Shown: positions 45,428 through 55,114 of the stretch, in pieces
Layout: every line of letters begins with the position of its first letter
Numbering within the stretch: the first letter of the stretch is position 1
Assembly: GCF_018595675.2 (NCBI RefSeq)
Contig: NZ_CP092333.1
Location: 1,946,001-2,010,000, forward strand
Direction: 5' to 3'
DNA: 64,000 nt
Origin: Flavihumibacter fluvii
GTDB taxonomy: Bacteria > Bacteroidota > Bacteroidia > Chitinophagales > Chitinophagaceae
Position numbers and translations under genes: made by a program
Notes under the pieces: generated by a model
Databases searched by the model: none
Seen by the model: the letters and a program-made list of their open reading frames with translations, nothing else
What the model was told of the DNA's origin: nothing

Positions 45428-48400
45428 ATGTGGAAGAAAATTCTGTGGATCACCGGCATCATCCTGTTTTTATTAGTGGTAATTGCCGCAGCAGCCCCCT
45501 GGTTGTTTAAGGATAAATTAAAGTCGCTGGCCAAAAACCAGTTGAATGAGCAAATCAATGCCAAAGCAGGGTTCACAAATGCTTCCTTGTCATTATTCAG
45601 GAATTTCCCAAGGTTATCACTGGGTCTGGAACAGTTTTTCATTACCGGGAAAGAGGATTTTGCGGCAGACACCCTCATCTCTGCCCAAAGAATTGATATT
45701 GCACTCAATATATTCAGCCTGTTTGGAAAAGGTCCCATCGAAATTAAGCAGGTCATCCTGCAGGATCCACGAATACATGCCATCGTTGATAAAAACGGTC
45801 GGAAAAACTGGGATATCGTGAAAGCCAGTGAACCTTCAGCCGCCGATACCGCCCAAGATCAGACCTTCCAGATGAACTTATCCAAATACAATATTAATAA
45901 TGGCCATTTAGCTTATGATGATGACCAGGGTAATATCCACTTCTCCATCGACCAGTTGAATCATGAAGGCAGTGGCAATTTCAGTGAAAAAGAATTCCGG
46001 TTAAATACCTCAACCGTTATCGGTGCCACTAATTTCAGTTACGGGGGGATCCCTTACCTGGTTAATACAAATATTTCCGTTGATGCTGCATTTGATATTA
46101 ACACCGATGAAAGCAAATATGGTTTCAGCAAGGCAAGTGCAAAACTGAATGCAATGAAAATAAATGCAGATGGGTATTTTCAGTTGCTGAATGATTCCAC
46201 CTATTCCATGGATATAACCTTTAATACCCCATCCAATGATTTCAGGGATATTCTATCATTAGTGCCGGCCATATACCAAAATGATTTCAGTACATTAAAG
46301 ACAAAGGGTACAGCGGCGTTTGACGGATTTGTAAAAGGCAGCTACTCACCCTCATCCCTACCCGCTTATGCAGTGAATGTTATCATCAAAGATGGTTATT
46401 TTAAATACCCCGACCTGCCACAACCTGTACAGGATATCAACCTTTTGCTGAAGGCTTCGAATGTTGACGGACAACCAGATAATATGGTGCTCGAAATTCC
46501 GACAGCAACATTGCGCTTTGGAAATGACCCTTTCCGTTTGAGGGTAGTATATAAACAACCCAATTCGGCGCAATATTTAGATGCTGAGGCAAAAGGCAAA
46601 ATAGACCTTGGCACCATCGGCCAATTCGTGAAATTACCGGAGGGAACAAATATAGGCGGACAAATCAATGCTGACCTGGCGGCAAAAGGCAACCTGAATG
46701 TTATACTGCAACAAAAACCGGGTCCTTTCCAGGCTAATGGATTATTACAGTTGACGAATGTGTTGTATGCTTCAAAAGAATTTCCACAACCAATCAAAAA
46801 TACCAGTGCAACGATCCGCGTAGCAAATCCGGATGGTATTCCAGATCACACCAGCATGGACCTTACCAGTGGGCATACTGAAATCGGGAATGATATGATT
46901 GACTTCAGCCTTTTAGTCACCCACCCTGCAACTGATCCGGAATTTAATGCAGGAATTAAAGGCGGGTTAGCACTTGACCGCATCAAACAATGGTATAATT
47001 TCGAGACAGGCACAAGACTTGATGGACATATGGATGCAGACCTGAAGGTAAGTGGGAAAAAATCAATGATCGACCATGAAAAATATGAAATGGTGCAGGC
47101 ATCGGGGCGTATTCTGATAAAGGACTTGTTATTCACGACAAAGAATTACCCGCAGGGCCTTCAAATAAGCGATGCCCAATTAGATGTAACCCCAACAGTT
47201 ATCAATATCACCAAGGCAAGCGGATCGTTCCAGGAGACCCAATTTACAGCAAAGGGTAAGATTACAAACGCCATAGGTTATGGCATGAATGATGAACCCT
47301 TATCAGGCAATATGCAGGTAAATGCCGGTCGGATTAATTTAAATAAATGGATGGGATTACCAGAAACCAGGGATGCTACCAGTAATGCCCAGTCGCTTCC
47401 ATTTGCTGTTCCGGCAAATATCCGTTTTGCCCTGGAAGCAACAGCGGATGAGGTGAGTTATGACAGTGTAAAATACGAACAGGTAAAGGGTATTCTAATC
47501 ATCAGTGACGAAACGGTGACGCTGCAAAACCTGGATATGCAGGCTTTGGGGGGATCCATTGGTTTGAACGGTAATTATTCCACAAAAACAAGCAAAACAA
47601 AACCAGCCATAAACCTCAGTTACAATATGAAGAACCTGGATGTTGAACAAACATTCAAGGCCTATAATACGGTAAAATACCTGATGCCTGTCGGGGAATT
47701 TATAGCGGGGAAACTCAATTCAACCATGCAGGTAACAGGAAAGCTAGGTGATGGCATGATGCCTGACCTGCCGTCGCTGGCAGGCAATGGATCAGTTTTA
47801 CTTGTGGAAGGTTTCCTAAGCAAATTCAAGCCTTTGGAGGAATTAGCCGGGAAACTAAATATCCGGGAATTGCAAAAAATCAGTGTTAAAGACATCAAAC
47901 AATATTTTGAGTTTATAAATGGGAAAGTGCTGGTAAAACCATTCAAGTTAAAAGTGAGTGACATCGATATGGAAATCGGGGGGATGCATGGTTTTGACCA
48001 ATCCCTCGATTATGTTATCAACCTGAAAATACCCCGTTCAAAAATGGGCACGCAGGCCAATCAACTGGTCAATGGACTGGCAGCAGAGCTCAGCAAAAAA
48101 GGATTGCCGGTGAGCCTTGGAGAAACGGTCAGCCTCAAAGTAAACATGGGGGGAACGATCACAAAGCCGAATATTACCTATAACCTGCAACAGGCATCGG
48201 CCAGCCTGGCCAATGAAATGGAGGAGAAGGTAAAAAACCTGGCAGCGGAGCAAAAGGCAAAAGCGGATACCCTTTTGGCGGAAGCAAAAAAAGCAGCCCT
48301 TGATTCCCTGGAAATGGTCAAAAAGCAAGCCATTAAAGATGTCCAGGACCTGGTCAGGGAAAAGATATCCGGGACAAAAGACAGCTCAAAATCAGGTGGA

Positions 48401-48508
48401 TCGGGTATTTCAACCCAAAAAAAGGCAGAAGAAGCCGCCAAGGGATTACTCAATGACCTGCTGAAGAAAAAGAAGAATCCGCCTGATACCACCAGGAAAA
48501 AAGACTGA
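45428..48508 (+). CDS. AsmA family protein
   Basis: A 1026-residue envelope protein with an N-terminal membrane helix (ILWITGIILFLLVVIAAAAP) followed by the AsmA N-terminal domain (FTNASLSLFRNFPRLSLGLE). Long beta-rich repeats follow, then an AsmA_2-like C-terminal region (KISVKDIKQYFEFINGKVLV, GGMHGFDQSLDYVINLKIP). A coiled, Lys/Ala-rich tail closes it. AsmA-like proteins form bridge-like grooves thought to carry phospholipids between the inner and outer membranes. It is transcribed alone with a terminator after it. Confidence 0.9.
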   Translation: MWKKILWITGIILFLLVVIAAAAPWLFKDKLKSLAKNQLNEQINAKAGFTNASLSLFRNFPRLSLGLEQFFITGKEDFAADTLISAQRIDIALNIFSLFGKGPIEIKQVILQDPRIHAIVDKNGRKNWDIVKASEPSAADTAQDQTFQMNLSKYNINNGHLAYDDDQGNIHFSIDQLNHEGSGNFSEKEFRLNTSTVIGATNFSYGGIPYLVNTNISVDAAFDINTDESKYGFSKASAKLNAMKINADGYFQLLNDSTYSMDITFNTPSNDFRDILSLVPAIYQNDFSTLKTKGTAAFDGFVKGSYSPSSLPAYAVNVIIKDGYFKYPDLPQPVQDINLLLKASNVDGQPDNMVLEIPTATLRFGNDPFRLRVVYKQPNSAQYLDAEAKGKIDLGTIGQFVKLPEGTNIGGQINADLAAKGNLNVILQQKPGPFQANGLLQLTNVLYASKEFPQPIKNTSATIRVANPDGIPDHTSMDLTSGHTEIGNDMIDFSLLVTHPATDPEFNAGIKGGLALDRIKQWYNFETGTRLDGHMDADLKVSGKKSMIDHEKYEMVQASGRILIKDLLFTTKNYPQGLQISDAQLDVTPTVINITKASGSFQETQFTAKGKITNAIGYGMNDEPLSGNMQVNAGRINLNKWMGLPETRDATSNAQSLPFAVPANIRFALEATADEVSYDSVKYEQVKGILIISDETVTLQNLDMQALGGSIGLNGNYSTKTSKTKPAINLSYNMKNLDVEQTFKAYNTVKYLMPVGEFIAGKLNSTMQVTGKLGDGMMPDLPSLAGNGSVLLVEGFLSKFKPLEELAGKLNIRELQKISVKDIKQYFEFINGKVLVKPFKLKVSDIDMEIGGMHGFDQSLDYVINLKIPRSKMGTQANQLVNGLAAELSKKGLPVSLGETVSLKVNMGGTITKPNITYNLQQASASLANEMEEKVKNLAAEQKAKADTLLAEAKKAALDSLEMVKKQAIKDVQDLVREKISGTKDSSKSGGSGISTQKKAEEAAKGLLNDLLKKKKNPPDTTRKKD

Positions 48509-48527
48509 TTCATCGAAAATGATATGC

Positions 48528-48565
48528 ATAAAAGCCACCTGTATACAATTATGGGTGGCTTTTAT
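48528..48565. terminator. Terminator after the AsmA gene
   Basis: ATAAAAGCCACC and GGTGGCTTTTAT form perfect 12-bp arms with a 14-base loop and A/T-rich flanks. Confidence 0.82.
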
Positions 48566-48578
48566 GGCTTTTCTACCC

Positions 48579-48586
48579 TATTTTTG
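48579..48586 (+). promoter_or_regulatory. −7 element of the pyrophosphatase gene
   Basis: TATTTTTG matches TAnnTTTG exactly, 35 bp before the ATG at 48622. A clear −33 element is not seen because the preceding terminator occupies that stretch. Confidence 0.5.
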
Positions 48587-48621
48587 CCCACTCTAAAATT
48601 TTTGTTAACAAGCAATTCATT

Positions 48622-51045
48622 ATGGACAAATTGTTTTACCTGGTCCCGGCATTTGGTGTGATCGGCTTGCTGTACACCATTATTAAGTTTGCCTGGGTTT
48701 CCAAACAAGACGCCGGTACAGACCGGATGAAAGAAATCAGTCAATATATAGCCGAAGGTGCCATGGCATTCCTGAAAGCGGAATGGAAGATCCTGGGTTA
48801 TTTTGTCGTAATTGTTGGTATTCTATTAGGCTATATGGCCAGCAGGAATGAGCATTCCCACTGGAGTATTGCCATCGCATTTGTTATAGGTGCTGTGTTT
48901 AGTGCGCTGGCCGGTTATATAGGTATGCGTATTGCAACGAAAGCCAACGTACGTACAGCACACGCAGCCCGTACCAGCCTTTCCAGGGCATTACAGGTGT
49001 CTTTCACCGGTGGTTCAGTAATGGGATTGGGCGTAGCCGGACTGGCAGTACTTGGATTGGGAAGTTTATTTATTGTATTGGTAATGGCATTTGCACCCGG
49101 ACTTGCCGCCAATGATGCACTTGTAGCGAAAGCGATTGAAGTATTGACCGGATTTTCACTGGGAGCAGAATCTATTGCCTTGTTTGCGCGTGTAGGTGGT
49201 GGTATCTATACCAAAGCGGCCGATGTGGGTGCCGACCTGGTGGGAAAAGTGGAGGCCGGTATTCCCGAAGATGATCCCCGTAATCCGGCGACCATTGCCG
49301 ATAACGTGGGTGATAACGTAGGCGATGTGGCCGGTATGGGTGCCGATCTATTCGGTTCATATGTGGCTACAGTTTTAGCGACGATGGTGCTTGGACAGGA
49401 AACCATTGCAACGGATAATTATAATGGCTTTTCCCCTATATTATTACCAATGCTGATTGCTGGTGCCGGCATTATTTTCTCCATTGTAGGTACCTGGTTT
49501 GTCCGCATTTCTGAATCAGCCGGTATAAGCACCGAAGCTGTACAAAAAGCGCTGAATATGGGCAACTGGGGATCAGTGGTATTATCTGCCATAGCATGCT
49601 TTTTCCTCGTTCAATATATATTACCTGACACTACCCTAACCCTGCGCGGGTTTGAATTTACCCGTATGGATGTTTTTTATGCCATCGTGGTGGGACTGGT
49701 AGTGGGTATTTTAATGAGTATCATTACAGAGTACTACACAGCCATGGGTAAACGCCCGGTCAATAGTATTATCCGCCAATCTGCAACAGGTCATGCCACC
49801 AATATTATTGGTGGTTTGGCCATGGGAATGGAATCAACCTTCCTGCCTATCCTTGTATTGGCGGCCGGAATTTATGGCTCTTATCATTTCGCCGGATTAT
49901 ATGGTGTGGCAATTGCTGCAGCAGGGATGATGGCTACAACAGCTATGCAGTTGGCCATTGATGCATTTGGACCTATTGCGGATAATGCCGGTGGTATTGC
50001 AGAAATGAGTGAACTGCCTAAAGAAGTTCGTGAAAAAACTGATGTGCTTGATGCTGTTGGCAACACCACAGCAGCTACTGGTAAAGGTTTTGCAATCGCC
50101 TCTGCAGCACTCACGGCCTTGGCTTTATTTGCAGCCTTCGTAGGTGTGGCCGGAATTTCCGGTATCGATATTTATAAAGCGGATGTACTGGCCTGTTTAT
50201 TTGTGGGCGGTATGATTCCGTTTATTTTCTCTTCATTGGCCATACGCGCAGTAGGTGAAGCGGCAATGGCAATGGTTGAAGAAGTCCGCCGCCAGTTCCG
50301 TACAATTCCTGGTATCATGGAAGGAACAGGTAAACCTGAGTATGATAAATGTGTGGCCATTTCAACTGATGCATCTATCAAAAAGATGATGCTACCAGGA
50401 GCCATCACAATAATTTCCCCTATCATTATTGGATTCATATTCGGACCAGAAGCATTGGGAGGTTTCCTGGCAGGCGCTACCGTTAGTGGTGTGCTGATGG
50501 GAATGTTCCAGAATAATGCTGGTGGTGCCTGGGATAATGCTAAAAAGTCATTTGAGAAAGGTGTGATGATCAACGGTGAAATGTATTACAAAAAATCAGA
50601 ACCCCATAAGGCTTCCGTAACAGGAGATACAGTAGGTGATCCGTTTAAGGATACATCAGGTCCATCCATGAACATCCTGATCAAATTGATGAGCATTGTC
50701 TCCCTTGTAATTGCGCCAACACTTGCTGACCTGCACCATACCCGTGATGGAAAAGGACATGAAGTGAAAATGGAAAAAAAGATTGAGGTTAGGGTCAATG
50801 CTGAAGATGGTGGTGTTGCAACCGTTGATATCAAAGGTTCTGGCCAGGATGACAAACTGAACCATTTGATCGAAGCCTTACAAAAAGACGGATATTCACA
50901 GGACGGCAAATTATCCGTAGCCTATAAAAATGGCGTTCTTGCTATTAACGGAAAAGAGCAAAGTGCCGAAATCGTTAAGAAATATGAAAATTTACTATCT
51001 CCCGGGAAGGATATTTCCATTTCGGTTAATGTAGATAAAAATTAA
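48622..51045 (+). CDS. hppA: Membrane-bound ion-pumping pyrophosphatase with C-terminal extension
   Basis: An 807-residue protein with about 16 membrane segments. The PPi/Mg2+-binding motif [17 protein letters not shown] is complete, with [11 protein letters not shown] after it. The late loop has [11 protein letters not shown], whose Ala points to the K+-dependent class. [19 protein letters not shown] is intact. It couples PPi hydrolysis to Na+ and/or H+ export; which ion cannot be decided by eye. A hydrophilic tail of about 100 residues (706-807) follows the last membrane segment, is not part of the usual family, and ends in a [13 protein letters not shown]-like beta motif. Confidence 0.94.
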   Translation: MDKLFYLVPAFGVIGLLYTIIKFAWVSKQDAGTDRMKEISQYIAEGAMAFLKAEWKILGYFVVIVGILLGYMASRNEHSHWSIAIAFVIGAVFSALAGYIGMRIATKANVRTAHAARTSLSRALQVSFTGGSVMGLGVAGLAVLGLGSLFIVLVMAFAPGLAANDALVAKAIEVLTGFSLGAESIALFARVGGGIYTKAADVGADLVGKVEAGIPEDDPRNPATIADNVGDNVGDVAGMGADLFGSYVATVLATMVLGQETIATDNYNGFSPILLPMLIAGAGIIFSIVGTWFVRISESAGISTEAVQKALNMGNWGSVVLSAIACFFLVQYILPDTTLTLRGFEFTRMDVFYAIVVGLVVGILMSIITEYYTAMGKRPVNSIIRQSATGHATNIIGGLAMGMESTFLPILVLAAGIYGSYHFAGLYGVAIAAAGMMATTAMQLAIDAFGPIADNAGGIAEMSELPKEVREKTDVLDAVGNTTAATGKGFAIASAALTALALFAAFVGVAGISGIDIYKADVLACLFVGGMIPFIFSSLAIRAVGEAAMAMVEEVRRQFRTIPGIMEGTGKPEYDKCVAISTDASIKKMMLPGAITIISPIIIGFIFGPEALGGFLAGATVSGVLMGMFQNNAGGAWDNAKKSFEKGVMINGEMYYKKSEPHKASVTGDTVGDPFKDTSGPSMNILIKLMSIVSLVIAPTLADLHHTRDGKGHEVKMEKKIEVRVNAEDGGVATVDIKGSGQDDKLNHLIEALQKDGYSQDGKLSVAYKNGVLAINGKEQSAEIVKKYENLLSPGKDISISVNVDKN

Positions 51046-51085
51046 GTTTATATTTGCATCAGAAACTAATCAGATCCAAAATACC

Positions 51086-51118
51086 AAAAGTCCCGGCGTG
51101 TCTACGTTGGGGCTTTTT
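51086..51118 (+). terminator. Terminator after the pyrophosphatase gene
   Basis: AAAAGTCCC pairs with GGGGCTTTT (one G-T pair) around a 14-base loop, ending in a T-run. Confidence 0.7.
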
Positions 51119-51196
51119 GTTTTAGTATGCCCTGCTCCCCCACTCACCGTTTTCCGTTTACCATTTACACACTTTTTAACAATTTTACTTTTTCTC

Positions 51197-51214
51197 ATAC
51201 GAAACAAATCGTAT
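51197..51214. promoter_or_regulatory. BlaI-type operator (ATACGA-N6-TCGTAT)
   Basis: Two perfect 6-bp arms separated by 6 bp lie 23 bp upstream of the blaI-like start. Its right arm runs into TATTTTCA, a −7-like sequence, so bound repressor would block the promoter. Autoregulation is the rule for this repressor family. Confidence 0.65.
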
Positions 51215-51237
51215 TTTCATCCACAAATTGACAGATC

Positions 51238-51621
51238 ATGCCTACCGGAAAGTATATCAAACCCACAGAAAGTGAATTAGAGATATTGCAGGTGCTATGG
51301 GCCAACGGCCAGGCCAGTGTTCGGGAAGTGCATGAAAAATTAGCGGAGACAAAAGACGTTGGTTATACTACCACACTTAAACTGATGCAAATCATGCATG
51401 AAAAAGGACTTGTCAAGCGTGATGATTCTATAAAAACCCATATTTACCAGGCGGCGGTTAGCCGGGAAAAAACCCAGAAACACCTGGTGGGTAAAATGGT
51501 GGATGGGCTTTTTGGAGGTTCTCCCACCCAGTTGGTCCTACAAGCCCTGGGTAATCATAAAGCCACTTCAAAAGAGCTGGAAGAGATCCAGGAATTATTA
51601 AATAACCTTAAAAAGCATTGA
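51238..51621 (+). CDS. BlaI/MecI/CopY family transcriptional repressor
   Basis: A 127-residue winged-helix repressor. The N-terminal domain has PTESELEILQVLWANGQASV and the recognition part GYTTTLKLMQIMHEKGLVKR. A C-terminal helical dimerisation domain follows. The family represses its own operon and is inactivated by proteolysis through the partner peptidase, encoded 1 bp downstream. A perfect palindromic site lies just upstream. Confidence 0.93.
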   Translation: MPTGKYIKPTESELEILQVLWANGQASVREVHEKLAETKDVGYTTTLKLMQIMHEKGLVKRDDSIKTHIYQAAVSREKTQKHLVGKMVDGLFGGSPTQLVLQALGNHKATSKELEEIQELLNNLKKH

Positions 51622-51622
51622 G

Positions 51623-53305
51623 ATGCCAAACCCTCCCCAGGCTGCTTTTCTAGAAGCACTGGGCTGGACGATTCTGAACAGTTGGTGGCAGTTTGGACTA
51701 TTGTGGGTATTGTTACTGTTCCTGAAAAAGGTCTTGCCTAAAGGATCTGCAGCATTTCGGTATAATCTATCCCTGACCTTTCTGGTGATGGGTTTGTGCT
51801 GGATCACTATTTCCTTCCTTTTACGCTGGAATAGCTTTTTGAATAGTGGCTATCATATTGCGACCATAACTGATAATAACCTCCACGATTGGTACATGCA
51901 GGCAACCGGTTACCTTAGGTTGGCATTACCATATATTTCAGTTATTTACCTTTTTTGGCTGGGTATCAATTTGCTGAAATTTTCTAAATTATTATGGTTC
52001 AGTCAGCATCTTAAAACAGGTGGTTTGCAAAAAGCACCCGTGGACTGGCGATTATTTTTAGGGAAGATGTCGGGGCATATGAATATTAAAAATTCCGTAC
52101 AACTTTGGATTTCAGACAGAATAGATACGCCCATGATATTGGGTTGGTTAAAGCCAGTGATCCTTTTACCTGTTACGGTCATTAACCAATTAAGCCCAGA
52201 CCAGCTTGAAGCCATTCTGATACATGAGCTGGCACATATTAAGCGAAATGATTATTTCTGGAATATGCTGGTTGCCCTGGCGGAGGTAGTTTTGTATTTT
52301 AATCCTTTTGCAAGATGGATAATTAATGAAATAAGGGTTGAACGGGAAAACTCCTGTGATGATTGGGTATTGCAATTTCCCTATCAACCCGAACAATATG
52401 CCCATGCTTTATTAAAACTGGAACACCAAAGAATTGGGCACCAGTCCCGGTTAGTTTTGGCAGCAAGAGGAAGTAGCCGTAATCTGCTGCTGTTCAGGGT
52501 ACAAAGGATGTTACAAGTACCCCTGTCAAACCAGGACCACCATGGTCGTTTGACAGTTATGACAATTGTAGTAATTATATTATGCATGGTAGGCCTCTTT
52601 GAACCGAGGCAGGAAATCCGGCAATTCTTTGAAGATGCCATCCGTTTTCCGGCGGTTAGCCAGGAAACACAATTTCCACAAGTGATTCATTCTGGAAATG
52701 GGGAAACTCAACATGCCACAAAAACAGCCAATAAAAAAAATGCCAGGAATACACCAGCACGCCTTCAGAATTCCCCGGGAGAAGTGATTCCTATGGAAAG
52801 CAATGATGAAGAAGCCTTCAGTTTGTTAACAACAGGTCAGGATTTGCCAAAGGCCATTGAGGAATCAGCTTTACCTGCTCTATTAACAGAAGAAAGAACT
52901 TTCTCACTTTTGCAGGGTAAATCATTACCGCTAACAACAGAACCAGCCAATTTGAACGACCTGCCTTATGTCCCGAAAAGCAGTTTCGATGCATTAATAC
53001 AGCGGGATTCAATAATACCAAATGCAATTTTAGCGGAAAAACTGGCCATTTTACAGGAAAAAGAAGCCGCATTACAAGCCAAACTTTACCAGGTTCAGGA
53101 AAATTGGGAAAAAATCCAGCAAGAAAAAGTTAGCAGAATCGAGCTGAACGACCAGTATACCCTGAAAAAGGAACAATTGGAAAAGATGCAGACCCAGGTA
53201 GAAAAACAGGCTAAAGCATTTGAACAACTCATCGAAAAGCAAACCAAAATGCTTCGGAACCAACAGGAAAAGACACCCCGCAAGCGTAAGATCGTTCATA
53301 TCTAA
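51623..53305 (+). CDS. BlaR1-like M56 family membrane metallopeptidase
   Basis: A 560-residue protein with four N-terminal membrane segments around a cytosolic zinc-protease domain carrying HELAHIKRND (zinc ligands at 201-205). Another membrane helix lies near 310-327. The C-terminal ~230 residues contain no penicillin-sensor domain. They are hydrophilic and end in a Glu/Gln/Lys-rich coiled coil (about 465-545) with a basic tail. It most likely responds to an envelope signal and cleaves the BlaI-type repressor; beta-lactam sensing is not supported. Confidence 0.9.
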   Translation: MPNPPQAAFLEALGWTILNSWWQFGLLWVLLLFLKKVLPKGSAAFRYNLSLTFLVMGLCWITISFLLRWNSFLNSGYHIATITDNNLHDWYMQATGYLRLALPYISVIYLFWLGINLLKFSKLLWFSQHLKTGGLQKAPVDWRLFLGKMSGHMNIKNSVQLWISDRIDTPMILGWLKPVILLPVTVINQLSPDQLEAILIHELAHIKRNDYFWNMLVALAEVVLYFNPFARWIINEIRVERENSCDDWVLQFPYQPEQYAHALLKLEHQRIGHQSRLVLAARGSSRNLLLFRVQRMLQVPLSNQDHHGRLTVMTIVVIILCMVGLFEPRQEIRQFFEDAIRFPAVSQETQFPQVIHSGNGETQHATKTANKKNARNTPARLQNSPGEVIPMESNDEEAFSLLTTGQDLPKAIEESALPALLTEERTFSLLQGKSLPLTTEPANLNDLPYVPKSSFDALIQRDSIIPNAILAEKLAILQEKEAALQAKLYQVQENWEKIQQEKVSRIELNDQYTLKKEQLEKMQTQVEKQAKAFEQLIEKQTKMLRNQQEKTPRKRKIVHI

Positions 53306-53931
53306 ATTAGCCATTTCCCGGCAGCCGGACCTTCACAAAACAATAAATCAAGGATAGATAAGCCGGGTACAAACCCCACCCGATCCTCAAATACCTGTGT
53401 GTATTTGACCGGCTCTCCCTGTAACCATTCCGCCTTGTTTCCCGGCCTGAAGAAATTCCTGCAATCCATTTCCAACCAGTTGAATATTTCACGGGGAGCG
53501 TTACCCGGCAAGTAATACAAGGTGGGTGAAGGGATTTGACCGATCAGCCAATTGTGGCAGGCGAGGTTCCAATCCCAGAGAAAGGTGAAAGGGGTTGCAT
53601 ATAAAGCTGCCAGTTCGTCACGGTAATGTTCAAACCATGGTGACCTGTTGTAACAGGATTCAATCGTCCTAAAATGGCTAATGGCCCAGTTACCGGGCGC
53701 GATCCGGAGATCCTTATATAATTGCTTTTCATTCCGGCTTCCCACCACTGGAATGGACAAACTTAACAGGCCATCTGCTCCGGCTACCCATAACCTGTTT
53801 CGAAAACTCATTTTAACATGACGTTCAGATTCATTAATTATTATATATTTATATTGGCCAGCTTTTTTATACCAATTAACATTTGCAAAATATTGTAAAT
53901 CAATTAGTAAGTATTCATTTCTACCATTCAT
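53302..53931 (-). CDS. WbqC family protein
   Basis: A 209-residue protein with the WbqC opening pattern: DLQYFANVNWYKKAGQYKYI, followed by NRLWVAGADGLLSLSIPV and ENY-type aromatic helices. WbqC-like proteins are linked to nucleotide-sugar or O-antigen pathways, but the reaction is unknown. The gene converges on the BlaR1 gene and the two stops overlap by 4 bp. Confidence 0.85.
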   Translation of the reverse strand: MNGRNEYLLIDLQYFANVNWYKKAGQYKYIIINESERHVKMSFRNRLWVAGADGLLSLSIPVVGSRNEKQLYKDLRIAPGNWAISHFRTIESCYNRSPWFEHYRDELAALYATPFTFLWDWNLACHNWLIGQIPSPTLYYLPGNAPREIFNWLEMDCRNFFRPGNKAEWLQGEPVKYTQVFEDRVGFVPGLSILDLLFCEGPAAGKWLI

Positions 53932-54200
53932 AATTTGTTTATTTAATTTTCCGATGCCCTAAGTGTTTAAAGCAATTTAACTGTGATTTTATTCATTTTT
54001 TAATACTGCTATATATCTTCTATATAATTGTAAATAAATTATTTATATAAAATATACTAGGCTAAATTTATTATCATTACAATTCTACTATTAAACCAAC
54101 GGTAAATTGAATACATACCAAAGAAATTAGGACTAAAGATAGTCCATTTCCAGATATTGAATTTGGCGATAAACGGGCAATCCCCTATTTTGCCGGCAAT
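53932..54200. other. AT-rich divergent intergenic region
   Basis: This 269-bp gap between the divergent WbqC and LEA-lipoprotein genes is markedly more AT-rich than its surroundings, with long TA/AT runs around 54000-54070. I see no coding frame, tRNA or hairpin terminator in it. It probably carries both promoters and may be bent DNA. Confidence 0.5.
54162..54192 (+). promoter_or_regulatory. Promoter-like TTTG-N20-TATTTTG before the LEA lipoprotein
   Basis: TTTG at 54162-54165 and TATTTTG at 54186-54192, 8 bp before the ATG, resemble the −33/−7 pair. The −7 is one base shorter than TAnnTTTG. Confidence 0.4.
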
Positions 54201-54674
54201 ATGTTACCAACCAACCCCACCCGCTTAAAATGGCTTAAAATCACCATCCTGTCCGCACAGCTTTTCGGATTAGCCAGTTGTAAGCAACCCCAGATCCCAG
54301 AATACCAGGCATTTGAAAATTTCACTATCAGTAAATTTGGATTTTCTGAATCTGTCGTTTCGGCAGATTTAAAATATTATAATCCCAATACTTATGCCCT
54401 AAGTTTGAAAAGGGCGGAATTGGATATTTCGATAAATGACCAACCAGTTGGTAAGAGTATTTTAGATACCCTGATCGCGATTCCCCGCCAGGACACGTTT
54501 TACCTTCCGGTTAAAATGAAGGTGAACATGAAGCAATTATTCAATAATGCACTGAGCCTGCTGATGAATAACGAGATAGATGTGAAAGTGAATGGCACGG
54601 TCAAATTGGGGAAATCCGGCGTCTTTTTCAACATGCCGGTGAATTATGCCGGAAAGCAAAAGATAGAGTGGTAG
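54201..54674 (+). CDS. LEA type 2 (WHy-domain) lipoprotein
   Basis: A 157-residue protein with a signal peptide and lipobox ending at Cys27 (LFGLASCKQ). The rest is a beta-sandwich with SADLKYYNPNTYALSLKRAE, the hallmark of the LEA14/WHy water-stress domain. Such lipoproteins are common in Bacteroidota; their role is unknown, possibly envelope protection. The gene converges with the HMA-domain gene across a terminator. Confidence 0.82.
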   Translation: MLPTNPTRLKWLKITILSAQLFGLASCKQPQIPEYQAFENFTISKFGFSESVVSADLKYYNPNTYALSLKRAELDISINDQPVGKSILDTLIAIPRQDTFYLPVKMKVNMKQLFNNALSLLMNNEIDVKVNGTVKLGKSGVFFNMPVNYAGKQKIEW

Positions 54675-54685
54675 GCAAAAAAAAT

Positions 54686-54706
54686 CCCGGTCTCAAAGAG
54701 ACCGGG
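54686..54706 (-). terminator. Terminator for the HMA-domain gene
   Basis: CCCGGTCTC / GAGACCGGG is a perfect 9-bp hairpin with a 3-base loop. On the minus strand an eight-T run follows, so it serves the minus-strand gene. It may also stop the LEA gene. Confidence 0.88.
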
Positions 54707-54726
54707 ACCTGGTTATTTATAAAAAA

Positions 54727-55092
54727 TTAATTCTTCTTCATTCCCCCACCGTCTACCGGCTTCTTGCAACATTTGGGGAGTTTTTTATATGATTCTTCAT
54801 TAGCCGCAACATCATCGGCGTCATAGCCAACATTCGCAATAGCTGTCTTAATATTTTCAATATTGGTCTGTGAACTGTGAAAGCTCACTTTGGTTTGTTT
54901 GCGTTTATAATCGACTACAACAGTTTCAACCCCATCTTCTTTTGCCAGGAAATCTTCAATTTTCTTTTTACAGGTTTCGCATTGTACAGTTGGCGTACTG
55001 ATGGTTACTTTTTGCAGTTCCTTTTTGGCCTGTGCCATGCTTATGCTGCCAAGGCAAATGAGCAAAGCCAGCAGCAAAGAGATCTTTTTCAT
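54727..55092 (-). CDS. Exported heavy-metal-associated (HMA) domain protein
   Basis: A 121-residue protein with a signal peptide (LLLALLICLGSISMAQA). A ferredoxin-like HMA domain follows with metal-binding VQCETCKKKI and the usual GV(E) and VGYDADDV elements. A Cys-Cys pair near the C-terminus (LPKCCKKP) could add metal ligands. It likely binds copper or a similar ion in the periplasm. No P-type ATPase or metal regulator is adjacent. Confidence 0.88.
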   Translation of the reverse strand: MKKISLLLALLICLGSISMAQAKKELQKVTISTPTVQCETCKKKIEDFLAKEDGVETVVVDYKRKQTKVSFHSSQTNIENIKTAIANVGYDADDVAANEESYKKLPKCCKKPVDGGGMKKN

Positions 55093-55114
55093 ATTGTGCG
55101 TTTTTACGAATTTA

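Noticed and set aside
51098-51280. 60-codon frame between the pyrophosphatase and blaI
   Set aside because: It runs through a terminator and the blaI operator into the blaI start, with no domain or credible start.
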